Source: Bacillota bacterium
Lineage (GTDB): Bacteria > Bacillota > Clostridia > Acetivibrionales > DTU013
DNA length: 64,000 nucleotides
Direction of reading: 5' to 3'
NCBI GenBank assembly: GCA_023433505.1
Contig: JAEZCO010000033.1
Span: forward strand, 37,236 to 101,235
The position numbers and the translations under genes are program-made. The notes below the pieces were generated by a model, which saw only the letters and a list, made by a program, of their open reading frames with translations, did no database searches and was not told the DNA's origin. Positions 8,581 through 15,692 of this stretch are shown piece by piece; position 1 is the stretch's first letter; every line of letters begins with the position of its first letter.

Positions 8581-9327
8581 ATGCTGGAAACCGACTTGTA
8601 CAAACCTGTATATGATTACCTTGTACGGCAGGGATATACCGTCCACAGCGAGGTAAAGAACTGCGACATCACTGCTGTCAAGGGAGAAGAGCTGGTGGTA
8701 GTTGAATTGAAGACGTCCTTCAATCTGAAGCTGCTTGCCCAGGGGGCAAAGCGCCAGAGAATAGCCGATTCGGTCTATGTAGCCATTCCGGTCCCAAAGG
8801 GAGGGAAGCGCTCCGCCAACTGGAGCGATATGTGCCTGCTGCTGAGACGTCTCGAAATGGGGCTGATCCTGGTAAACCCCGATAAAGACAATCCTGGGGT
8901 GGAAATCGTGTTTCATCCCAACACCTTTGACAGGCTTAAAAGCAAAAACACGGCAAAAAAGCAAAGAAGCCACATCCTCCGGGAGGCAGAAGCCCGCTAT
9001 GGCGACTACAATGTGGGAGGAAGCACAAAACGTAAGCTGATGACAGCCTACAGGGAAAACTCAATTTTTATTGCCTGCTGTTTCCAGAAGTACGGCCGCC
9101 TTTCGCCTTCCCAGTTGAAGAAGCTGGGGACAGGCCCTAAAACCCCGTCCATTTTGGCGAAGAATTTTTACGGCTGGTTCGAAAAAATATCCAAGGGCAT
9201 TTACTTTTTAAATCCTCAGGCCGAACCATTCCTTCAGGGATATCCGGAGCTGGTAAACCATTATGTGGAAAAGCTTGACCGGCAGCCGGCAGATATCTTG
9301 CAGCGAAAAAACACTTCAAAATCTTGA
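8581..9327 (+). CDS. DUF2161-family PD-(D/E)XK-like protein
   Basis: Protein of 248 aa resembling the DUF2161 family, which has a predicted PD-(D/E)XK nuclease-type fold. The core motif is visible in the first 55 residues: a helix with YDYLVRQGYTVHSEV, then NCDITAV (acidic residue) and VVVELKTS (the ExK element). The C-terminal part is basic and looks like a winged-helix region (RLSPSQLKKLGTGPKTPSIL). The ATG follows GAGGAAGGC. The real substrate is unknown for the family. The promoter of the downstream cation exporter overlaps its stop codon. Confidence 0.75.
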   Translation: MLETDLYKPVYDYLVRQGYTVHSEVKNCDITAVKGEELVVVELKTSFNLKLLAQGAKRQRIADSVYVAIPVPKGGKRSANWSDMCLLLRRLEMGLILVNPDKDNPGVEIVFHPNTFDRLKSKNTAKKQRSHILREAEARYGDYNVGGSTKRKLMTAYRENSIFIACCFQKYGRLSPSQLKKLGTGPKTPSILAKNFYGWFEKISKGIYFLNPQAEPFLQGYPELVNHYVEKLDRQPADILQRKNTSKS

Positions 9328-9352
9328 CAAATTACCCAAAAGGCCTTACACT
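9324..9352 (+). promoter_or_regulatory. Promoter of the cation-efflux gene
   Basis: The -35 box is a consensus TTGACA (9324-9329), followed by a 17-bp spacer and TACACT (9347-9352). It overlaps the stop codon of the preceding gene and lies about 30 bp before the NiCo riboswitch aptamer. Confidence 0.7.
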
Positions 9353-9380
9353 ATTATCAGGTCAACAACATAACATATGA

Positions 9381-9495
9381 GTAAGAATAGAGCAGGCGAT
9401 CGGACGTGTTCCGGTGGGGCTGGGCCGGTCTACGGCAGCAGAAAAATATCTGTGGGACTATAATTTGACAATTATTGTGCCACAGGTATTTTTTT
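9381..9495 (+). ncRNA. Probable NiCo (czcD) riboswitch with expression-platform terminator
   Basis: Conserved blocks remembered from the czcD/NiCo motif occur in order: GAGCAGGC, a short hairpin, GGGGCTGGGCC, CGGCAGCAGA and TCTGTGGGACTAT. P1 can form between AATAG (9387-9390 region) and CTAT (about 9458-9461). A strong terminator follows: AAATATCTGTGG pairs with CCACAGGTATTT and ends in a T-run at 9489-9495. Its 5' arm lies inside the aptamer, so metal binding should block the terminator. It sits directly upstream of a CDF exporter gene, the known context of this class. Cobalt or nickel should turn the gene on. Confidence 0.8.
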
Positions 9496-9525
9496 ATCTG
9501 AATTTATAATGAGAGGATGTTCTAT

Positions 9526-10401
9526 TTGTCGGTTGTAAATAAAAAAGTAAAGGTTGCCACATTGTCAATCCTATCCAACAGCGTCCTGATAGTCCTGAAA
9601 GTGGTGGCTGGCATACTCAGCGGCTCTGTCAGTATTATTTCCGAAGCAATTCATTCGGGGATGGACCTGGTAGCTGCCGTGATCGCGTTTTTTTCCGTAC
9701 GGATGTCATCAAAGCCCGCCGACAAGAAGCACCCTTACGGACACGGAAAAATTGAAAATGTATCGGGGGTTGTGGAAGGGCTGCTAATTTTTCTGGCGGC
9801 CGGCCTTATAATCGCAGAAGCCGTTAAAAAGCTCTTTAATCCTTCGGAGATATCGTCTGCAACGGTTGCTGCAATTGTAATGATTTTTTCAGGGGTTGTG
9901 AATTTTATTGTCTCACGGATACTCTACAAGACCGCAAAGGAAGAGGATTCCATAGCCCTGGAGGCAGATTCGCTGCACTTGAAAACCGATGTATATACTT
10001 CGCTTGGCGTCGGAGCGGGAATACTTCTGATTAAAATAACCGGCATTGCATTATTCGACCCCATCATCGCCATCCTGGTGGCATGCCTGATCGTAAAGGA
10101 GGCCTGGGTGCTTTGCAGGAATGCCTTTGGGCCGTTGATGGATACAAAGCTTTCCGATGAGGATGAGTCCAGGATAAGAGAAATCATGGATATGTTCAAG
10201 CATGATATTCTGGATTACCATGAGCTTCGTACAAGAAAGTCGGGAAATATGAAGTATATTGATTTTCACATGACGGTAAAGGAAGGGATCACGGTAAAAG
10301 AATCACATTGCCTTAGTGACAGGATAGAACAGGAGCTGGAAAAGGCGCTTAAGAATACCAGCATAAGCATACATTTCGAGCCGGGAACGCCGGAGAATTA
10401 A
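9526..10401 (+). CDS. CDF-family divalent cation efflux protein
   Basis: Membrane exporter of divalent metals driven by proton exchange, about 291 aa. The transmembrane metal site residues appear in HSGMDLVAAVIAF and in ADSLHLKTDVYTS. The loop HPYGHGKIENVSG and a C-terminal cytoplasmic dimer domain (from about residue 205) are also family-typical. The upstream NiCo riboswitch points to cobalt and nickel as substrates. An ATG at 9517 touches the GAGAGG ribosome site, whereas TTG at 9526 lies 9 bases after it, so I prefer TTG. The protein then begins MSVVNKKVKVATLS. Confidence 0.9.
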   Translation: MSVVNKKVKVATLSILSNSVLIVLKVVAGILSGSVSIISEAIHSGMDLVAAVIAFFSVRMSSKPADKKHPYGHGKIENVSGVVEGLLIFLAAGLIIAEAVKKLFNPSEISSATVAAIVMIFSGVVNFIVSRILYKTAKEEDSIALEADSLHLKTDVYTSLGVGAGILLIKITGIALFDPIIAILVACLIVKEAWVLCRNAFGPLMDTKLSDEDESRIREIMDMFKHDILDYHELRTRKSGNMKYIDFHMTVKEGITVKESHCLSDRIEQELEKALKNTSISIHFEPGTPEN

Positions 10402-10510
10402 AATTTATTTGATTTTTGTGTTTCTTTCCGCTATAGTTGGTATAATATAAAATACTTGTATTACACTTGAACAACACCCTGATTTGCTATAGAAAAACGG
10501 AGGAATTCAC

Positions 10511-10726
10511 ATGGGAAGAGAAAATGTTATTTTTACGGTACCTGATATGTCCTGCAGCCACTGCGAAAATGCAATCAAAAAGGCTGTCGGTGAACTTAAC
10601 GGCGTTGAAAATGTGCTTGTTGATTTGAACAGTAAAAAAGTCTCGGTGGAATATGAAGAAGCCAAGGTAAGTGTGGATACCATCAAAGTTACCATAGAAG
10701 ATCAGGGCTATGCAGTAAAAAGATGA
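10511..10726 (+). CDS. Heavy-metal-associated (HMA) domain protein, CopZ-like
   Basis: Single-domain cytoplasmic metal carrier of 71 aa. The N-terminal MSCSHC (the MxCxxC site) binds Cu(I) in the CopZ/HMA family, and the rest gives the expected beta-alpha-beta-beta-alpha-beta pattern ending DQGYAVKR. It follows the cation exporter by about 110 bp and ends at a terminator. No copper ATPase is encoded nearby, so its partner is elsewhere. Copper is the usual ligand, but a role with the neighbouring exporter cannot be excluded. Confidence 0.87.
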   Translation: MGRENVIFTVPDMSCSHCENAIKKAVGELNGVENVLVDLNSKKVSVEYEEAKVSVDTIKVTIEDQGYAVKR

Positions 10727-10756
10727 CGCAATGTTTTTTTGCGGGATTATAAAAAG

Positions 10757-10778
10757 CAGCTTGAAAAAGCTGTTTTTT
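10757..10778 (+). terminator. Rho-independent terminator after the HMA gene
   Basis: A CAGCTT/AAGCTG stem with a GAAA loop is flanked by an A-run upstream and TTTTTT at 10773-10778. Confidence 0.85.
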
Positions 10779-10840
10779 CATGGGCATTTTTAATTCTGCC
10801 GACGGTTTTTCAGCTATTGGAACATTGACTCTAAGCTTTC

Positions 10841-11060
10841 AAAGCTTAGGGTGCGCCCTATGATGCTGGTAAAAATCTCGGCGGCTTCTCCCCCGCCTCT
10901 GTGCAAGACGACGGGTACCGGATTGGTATTCCGGCGGTGAGCATATCTCCCACCTCGTTGAAATTCCGCATGTTAGACATCCTTTGAGGATGCAGAAGAT
11001 TCCTTTGCATCAATTGCCATGGCCCAAAGGGGCATTTATTCTTTGCAGAAGGCTGTCCGA
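10841..11060 (+). other. Non-coding region with a series of potential hairpins
   Basis: This roughly 220-base stretch has no credible gene but holds several close inverted repeats. They are TAAGCTTT/AAAGCTTA, AGGG/CCCT around TGCG, GGCGG/CCGCC, CCGGA/TCCGG, CATCC/GGATG and GCCC/GGGC. It lies after a terminator and before the promoter of the HD-domain gene. It matches no riboswitch or housekeeping RNA I recognise. It could be a small RNA or decayed repeat material. Confidence 0.35.
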
Positions 11061-11070
11061 AATGTATAAT
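11043..11070 (+). promoter_or_regulatory. Promoter of the HD-domain gene
   Basis: TTGCAG (11043-11048), a 16-bp spacer and TATAAT (11065-11070), about 85 bp before the ATG. Confidence 0.6.
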
Positions 11071-11155
11071 AGAGAGGAAGCAAAAACAGGGATATAGTTG
11101 AGGAATAACTGGAAAACTAACAGAAATTCATTGGAATCGTGATACGGAGGATACT

Positions 11156-11746
11156 ATGAGCTTGCACAATTACCTGTTAACAGTCAGGAAATTGAACAAC
11201 ATGGGGCGTTGGGCAACGGACTTTATGCACCAGAGGACAACCGTCAGCGAGCACTCGTTTTTTGTAGCCCAGATAGGGCAGATGCTTGCGCTGATTGAAG
11301 AGGAGAATGGCAACAGCATCAATTGGGAGAGCCTGTTCAAAAAGCTTTTGAATCATGATGTTGTGGAAGCGATTACAGGTGACATTATAAGTACGGTAAA
11401 ACATAAAAACGTTCAACTGCGCGATATGCTGAACATGCTGGAAAGGGAGGTTGCCGACGAGAGCCTGCTCACAAACATGGAAGACCCCTATAAGAGCATT
11501 TACCGGGAAATTTTGTTTGACGGAAAGGATGAAACCATCGAGGGGAAAATTCTGAAATGCGCCGACCACATCGATGCCATTATGGAATGTATCGGCGAAG
11601 TCCGCCTGAACAACCTGATTCCTTTTGCCGGGAAATACCATTCCATCCTTGAAAAGCTCAAAGAAAGCGATCTGGCCAGCACTCACTATTTTATTTCGGA
11701 AATTTTACCCGAGCTTGTGAAGGAATGCGACGGACTTGCAGGGTGA
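11156..11746 (+). CDS. HD-domain phosphohydrolase, YfbR/HDDC2-like
   Basis: Metal-dependent HD-superfamily hydrolase of 196 aa, resembling 5'-deoxynucleotidases of the YfbR type. The metal-binding set is visible: H33 in TTVSEHSFFVA, the HD pair in KLLNHDVVEAITGD (about residues 68-71) and a late aspartate in KCADHIDAIMEC. A conserved tryptophan (GRWATDFM) precedes the domain. The gene stands alone behind its own promoter, with GGAGG before the ATG. A role in nucleotide-pool clean-up is likely from the family; the exact substrate is not known. Confidence 0.82.
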   Translation: MSLHNYLLTVRKLNNMGRWATDFMHQRTTVSEHSFFVAQIGQMLALIEEENGNSINWESLFKKLLNHDVVEAITGDIISTVKHKNVQLRDMLNMLEREVADESLLTNMEDPYKSIYREILFDGKDETIEGKILKCADHIDAIMECIGEVRLNNLIPFAGKYHSILEKLKESDLASTHYFISEILPELVKECDGLAG

Positions 11747-11840
11747 TGAAGTTTTCGCTGCGGCAATGGGTGTTGAGATTTTTACTTTCTTACTATATAC
11801 TTTATTGTAATAAAAACTTAATTAACTCGAGGGGTGCATT

Positions 11841-12275
11841 ATGCTGAACAATATGGAAATAAGAAATTTAATACCGCACAGATATCCGTTTCTTTTAGTG
11901 GACAGAGTCATTGAGGTTGAGCCTGGAAAAAGCATCACGGCACTCAAGAATGTCACTGCCAATGAGCCGTTTTTTCAGGGACATTTTCCGGAATATCCGG
12001 TGATGCCGGGAGTGTTGATTTGTGAAGCGCTTGCCCAGACAGCCGGTATTGCGGTGGCCATGCAGGAGGAGTACAAAGGCAAAATGGGATTGTTCGCCAG
12101 CATAGACGAATTTAAAATTAAAAAGCAGGTAGTCCCGGGAGATACCTTAAAGCTGGAAGCCGAAATACTCAGCGCTAAAATGGGAATTGTCAAAGCAAAG
12201 GTTACTGCATCCGTAGAGGGCAAAACCGCAGCAGAAGGCCAGATAAAGTTTGCAATGGTGGACGTTAAAAAATAG
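11841..12275 (+). CDS. fabZ: 3-hydroxyacyl-ACP dehydratase FabZ
   Basis: Dehydrates 3-hydroxyacyl-ACP to trans-2-enoyl-ACP in the elongation cycle of fatty acid synthesis. It has 144 aa, the normal length. The hot-dog fold signatures are IPHRYPFLLVDRV (residues 11-23) and the active-site segment QGHFPEYPVMPGVLICEALAQ region with catalytic H48 and E62. It is a single gene, with GAGGGGTGC before the ATG and a hairpin terminator behind. The other fatty acid synthesis genes are not in this window. Confidence 0.96.
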   Translation: MLNNMEIRNLIPHRYPFLLVDRVIEVEPGKSITALKNVTANEPFFQGHFPEYPVMPGVLICEALAQTAGIAVAMQEEYKGKMGLFASIDEFKIKKQVVPGDTLKLEAEILSAKMGIVKAKVTASVEGKTAAEGQIKFAMVDVKK

Positions 12276-12292
12276 GATTTTGGGGCATTGCC

Positions 12293-12349
12293 AGGGGGAT
12301 GGGGATGTTGTCACTACACGGGTAGTGGCGGCAGTTCCGTCCCTCTTTT
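12293..12349 (+). terminator. Long hairpin terminator after fabZ
   Basis: Arms from 12293 and to 12345 pair over about 24 positions with several G-U pairs. The tip is CACTAC/GTAGTG around ACGG, and the 3' side ends CCCTCTTTT. Confidence 0.6.
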
Positions 12350-12434
12350 CGTATGGGCTGCCAAAAGGCGGCGGTTTGTGCGCCAGGCAGTTTATTGCAT
12401 GCTGATAAGAACCATCCCCGCTGGCTCTTAGGCT

Positions 12435-12770
12435 TTACTTGTCCCGGATATTCAGATTTGACAATATGGCGGTTAAAACACCGGTTATTAAAGACATTTC
12501 ATTTCTGGAACACCTGTTAATCAAAGCTTGTATCTGACCCATATCAATTTCCTGGGGAAGATTTGAATGGCCGTTCACCAAATAGTCGAGGGATAGGTCC
12601 AGGTAGCCGGAAATGCTGGCCAGGGTATCAAGGCTCATTTTCCGCTCGCCCCGTTCAATTTGTCCGATATAAACAGAGGAAAGCTCCAGAACTTCCGCAA
12701 GCTTTTCCCGGCTCATATTGCGTTTTATTCTTTCGTTCTTTACTCTTTGCCCGATTTGCTTATAATCCAC
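12435..12770 (-). CDS. SinR-like XRE-family transcriptional regulator
   Basis: DNA-binding regulator of 111 aa, the size of SinR. The N-terminal XRE helix-turn-helix reads IGQRVKNERIKRNMSREKLA, then SSVYIGQIERGERKMSLDTL. The C-terminal tail (IDMGQIQALINRC...) is a short helical region that could dimerise. An ATG lies in frame upstream, but AGGAGG (12778-12783) is 7 bases before a GTG at 12770, so I chose that start. It is divergent from the AgrC-like receptor and AgrD-like peptide genes with a gap of about 150 bp. Control of that pair is likely but inferred. Confidence 0.85.
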   Translation of the reverse strand: MDYKQIGQRVKNERIKRNMSREKLAEVLELSSVYIGQIERGERKMSLDTLASISGYLDLSLDYLVNGHSNLPQEIDMGQIQALINRCSRNEMSLITGVLTAILSNLNIRDK

Positions 12771-12840
12771 GCCCATACCTCCTGAAATAACTTTATAGCT
12801 GTAGGCGATATTACGAAATAAACTAATAGTATAAAATATA

Positions 12841-12870
12841 TTTACAACCGGCATCAAGTAAGAGTATAAT
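12841..12870 (+). promoter_or_regulatory. Promoter of the receptor/peptide operon
   Basis: TTTACA (12841-12846), an 18-bp spacer and TATAAT (12865-12870), about 55 bp before the receptor start. It lies in the divergent gap shared with the SinR-like gene. Confidence 0.7.
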
Positions 12871-12923
12871 AAGTTTGGAAGGTATTGGTTGTCCTGGTTA
12901 TATATTTGCAGGGGGCTAAAAGC

Positions 12924-13838
12924 ATGGAAATGAATTTTTCTATTTTAGTGCTGGTATCCTTACCGGAAGCGTTTTTAAATCTCATTCTTATCTTGCTTGC
13001 TGCGGAGCGAAAAAACCGCCTGAAAATCAGCAAGTCAAATATAATGCGGTTTTTTATAAGTCTGACGCTTATGCTGACGGCTTCATGGTTCCTGCGTCCT
13101 TTGGCTCCGGACCCTGCTTTCAATATTCTATTCCATATTATTGCGTATGTGATGATTATAACAGTTGTATACAGAATAAATTTGGGCACTGTTTTTTTAA
13201 GCGTTATTATTATATCGATATTAATGATTACTATAGAAAATGCTTATATACCTTTTATAATAGCATACAAAATCAAAAACCTGACAACCTTTTTCAGCAG
13301 CAATCCCACACTCCTGACCTGCTCTCTGCCAGAACGTATATTGCAATGTTTAGCCATTTATTTATTATGGAAGTATAATGAAGCCTTTGTTATAACCAGG
13401 ATTAATAAAAGAATACGTGCGATTTTTATAATTTGCAACCTGATATTTATCTTCGCTCAAGCATATTTCTCAAATATTTTTGCCGCATATTTCAGCAGCT
13501 TATCCTTAGTACATCAGATTTTATATGCTTTAGTACTTGTAATTTTACTATTTGCTTTTGACTTTCTGATATTTACACTGATTTACCTAACGGTGAAGGA
13601 CGTTATGCGCCATGGCTATAACAGGTACCTGGAGCTTGAAGAAAACGCAAAATATGCCTTTAGTAAGATTTATAGCCTCATAAAAGAAAAAAAAGATGTT
13701 GAGGGCGCTGTAAGCCTGCTGGAGGAACTGATAGGCGTGGACGAATACAAGGATGAAATCAACCGGATTGGAGGTGAAATGGATGAAGGAGAAATCAGTA
13801 CAACTAAAAATGGCAGGGATTTGCAGATCAATTCTTAA
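12924..13838 (+). CDS. AgrC-like membrane receptor lacking a kinase domain
   Basis: Polytopic membrane protein of about 304 aa. The first 225 residues hold about six hydrophobic segments, beginning SILVLVSLPEAFLNLILILL. This resembles the peptide-sensing membrane part of clostridial AgrC-type sensors. AgrC would continue into a histidine-containing dimer helix and a GHKL ATPase. Here only about 80 residues follow (YNRYLELEENAKYAFSKI onward), helical and charged, with no H box and no ATP-binding motifs. GGGGG lies 8 bases before the ATG at 12924. Its last 56 bases overlap the AgrD-like peptide gene. It is not AgrB. Receptor function is inference. Confidence 0.7.
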   Translation: MEMNFSILVLVSLPEAFLNLILILLAAERKNRLKISKSNIMRFFISLTLMLTASWFLRPLAPDPAFNILFHIIAYVMIITVVYRINLGTVFLSVIIISILMITIENAYIPFIIAYKIKNLTTFFSSNPTLLTCSLPERILQCLAIYLLWKYNEAFVITRINKRIRAIFIICNLIFIFAQAYFSNIFAAYFSSLSLVHQILYALVLVILLFAFDFLIFTLIYLTVKDVMRHGYNRYLELEENAKYAFSKIYSLIKEKKDVEGAVSLLEELIGVDEYKDEINRIGGEMDEGEISTTKNGRDLQINS

Positions 13839-13920
13839 TAAAACAGCCGACATTGGGACGCGTCCGGCAAGCATGCTATGGCTATACCAACAGAAAGCTC
13901 CGAAATGCCTGAAAAAGTAA
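13783..13920 (+). CDS. AgrD-like cyclic lactone autoinducer peptide precursor, 45 aa
   Basis: Small gene in another frame, overlapping the receptor gene end by 56 bp. GGAGGTG (13770-13776) lies 6 bases before its ATG, an ideal ribosome site. The peptide starts MKEKSVQLKM, continues with a leader of about 28 residues, and ends with PASMLWLYQQKAPKCLKK. That end fits the AgrD-type layout of a small residue, then Cys or Ser, hydrophobic/aromatic residues, YQPK-x-P and a charged tail. Serine 30 takes the place of the usual cysteine, which would give a lactone rather than a thiolactone. No AgrB protease is encoded nearby. Confidence 0.72.
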   Translation: MKEKSVQLKMAGICRSILNKTADIGTRPASMLWLYQQKAPKCLKK

Positions 13921-13944
13921 GCTTGTGAGGAAGAAAAAACAGGC

Positions 13945-13980
13945 AAAAGCACCCTGTTCGCACATAGGGTGCTTTTGTTT
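13945..13980 (+). terminator. Rho-independent terminator of the receptor/peptide operon
   Basis: A perfect 11-bp stem AAAAGCACCCT (13945-13955) / AGGGTGCTTTT (13966-13976) is followed by GTTT. The A/T symmetry lets it serve either strand. Confidence 0.85.
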
Positions 13981-14061
13981 ACTTTTTGCAGGAACAACAA
14001 ATGTCCCTTTGTTATATTCATGCTCGTTTCTACGGCAGGCGGTCAATGCCGGCCCTACTTT

Positions 14062-15456
14062 TCACTTTTCTCCAAGAAACATTTCACCCACCTTGTAGAT
14101 GTCTCCGGCGCCCATGGTGATTATCAAATCCCCCGGTTGCACGTTCCCTTTCAAGTCCTTCAGGATGGCGTCAAAGCCCTTGACATACTTCACATTTTTC
14201 CCGGTTTCCTTGATTCTGTCAGCCAGCATTGCGGAATTGACTTCGCCCTTATCGATTTCCCGGGCCGCATAAATATCCGCCAGAATGACCTCGTCGGCAT
14301 CTTCAAAAGCCGGTATGAAGTCATTCATCAAAAACTTGGTCCTGGAGTAGGTATGGGGCTGGAATACGCACCAGATGCGGGAATGCTCACAGTTTTTCGC
14401 AGCCTTGAGGGTAGCTTTCACTTCTGAGGGATGATGGGCGTAATCATCGATTACTTTTACGCCGTCAACCTCTCCCTTCAGTTCGAAGCGCCGGTGTGTC
14501 CCCCCGAATTTGACAAAAGCCTGCCTTATGGCTTCATAGCTGCACCCTGTGATGGAGCAGGCTGCGATGGCGGCAAGTGAATTGCCGACATTATGGATGC
14601 CGGGCACATTCAAGGTGATTGAAGAAACCTCACGGCCTTTATATATCAATGTATAGGACGCGCACCCCATTTCATCGAAAACGATATTGCCTGCGCTCCA
14701 GTCCGCATTCTCCGGATTCATGCCGAAAGTGACAACATTACAATGGGCTGAATCGAGGATTCGGGCGATATTTTTGTCATCAGCATATGCGACAAGGTAT
14801 CCGTCGGAGGGCACCAACCGGGCAAATTTCCTGAAGGTTTCGGTGACATGGTCCAGATCCTTGAAATAATCGGCATGGTCGAATTCAATATTGAGTATCA
14901 CGGCGATGTGGGGGGAAAACCGCAGAAAGCTTTCAAAATATTCACAGGCTTCGGCAACAAAATATTTTTCGCTTCCGATATGGGTTGTGCCGCCAATGGC
15001 ATCCAATTCACCGCCGATATGAATGGTTGGATTCAGGCCGGCTTCCAGCAGAATCATGGATATCATGGAAGTGGTGGTAGTTTTCCCATGGGTGCCCGAG
15101 ATGGCAATACTTTCAGGATAGCCCTTCATGATAAGCCCCAAAAGCGTTGCGCGGTCCATGGAGGGAATGCCCTGGGATCTGGCTGCCGCCAGCTCGGGGT
15201 TGTCCTCGCGTATTGCGGCGGTATAAATCGCAAGATCGGCTCCCGCAATATTTTCACCGGAATGTCCGATCATTATTCGAATGCCCATTTGCTCAAGTTT
15301 ATGGGTAATGGCTGAAGCTTTCATATCGGAACCGGACACGGTATAACCGCGGCTCTTGAGTATTTCCGCCAGGCCGCTCATGCTGATACCGCCGATGCCG
15401 ATAAAATGCACTTTATGTATGTCTGATGTTGCCAAAAAGCTGCTGTTTTGCTGCAT
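14062..15456 (-). CDS. murC: UDP-N-acetylmuramate--L-alanine ligase MurC
   Basis: Cytoplasmic Mur ligase that adds L-alanine to UDP-MurNAc in peptidoglycan precursor synthesis, using ATP. It has 464 aa, the normal length. The N-terminal Rossmann domain has IGIGGISMSGLAEIL (about residues 19-33) and GSDMKAS. The central ATPase loop is SGTHGKTTTTS (residues 120-130), followed by NIEFDHADYFKD. The C-terminal ligase domain has YAHHPSEVKATL and QPHTYSRT. GAGGAG lies 7 bases before the ATG. It is divergent from purR. Confidence 0.97.
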   Translation of the reverse strand: MQQNSSFLATSDIHKVHFIGIGGISMSGLAEILKSRGYTVSGSDMKASAITHKLEQMGIRIMIGHSGENIAGADLAIYTAAIREDNPELAAARSQGIPSMDRATLLGLIMKGYPESIAISGTHGKTTTTSMISMILLEAGLNPTIHIGGELDAIGGTTHIGSEKYFVAEACEYFESFLRFSPHIAVILNIEFDHADYFKDLDHVTETFRKFARLVPSDGYLVAYADDKNIARILDSAHCNVVTFGMNPENADWSAGNIVFDEMGCASYTLIYKGREVSSITLNVPGIHNVGNSLAAIAACSITGCSYEAIRQAFVKFGGTHRRFELKGEVDGVKVIDDYAHHPSEVKATLKAAKNCEHSRIWCVFQPHTYSRTKFLMNDFIPAFEDADEVILADIYAAREIDKGEVNSAMLADRIKETGKNVKYVKGFDAILKDLKGNVQPGDLIITMGAGDIYKVGEMFLGEK

Positions 15457-15559
15457 TGCAATTCTCCTCGTGAAAAATATAACTAGAATTATAATATATT
15501 ATTTCTTAAAAAATGTAAAATTGCTTATTTTACGGTTGAAAAAATAAATTTTTTAGAAG

Positions 15560-15611
15560 ACGAACAATTTGCGGGAAAAAGCTGGTATCATTCGCCAACT
15601 GTGTGTATAAT
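15560..15611 (+). promoter_or_regulatory. purR promoter region with PurBox-like sites
   Basis: TATAAT is at 15606-15611, about 80 bp before purR. Upstream are ACGAACAAT (15560-15568), near the known PurBox core CCGAACWWT, and an inverted degenerate copy ATCATTCGCC (15587-15596). Two inverted PurBoxes about 16-17 bp apart are the known PurR binding arrangement, so autoregulation is possible. The second box is weak. Confidence 0.4.
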
Positions 15612-15692
15612 GGAAAGGAACACGCCTCCCTCCGAGCAGGAGGAATTTTGTTTGACGTTAAAGCCGGTATCGTGTTTATATTATAATTCGGA

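Noticed and set aside
12924..13838. Assigning the membrane protein as AgrB
   Set aside because: It lacks the AgrB His/Cys protease pair and its size and first-helix motif fit an AgrC-type sensor better.
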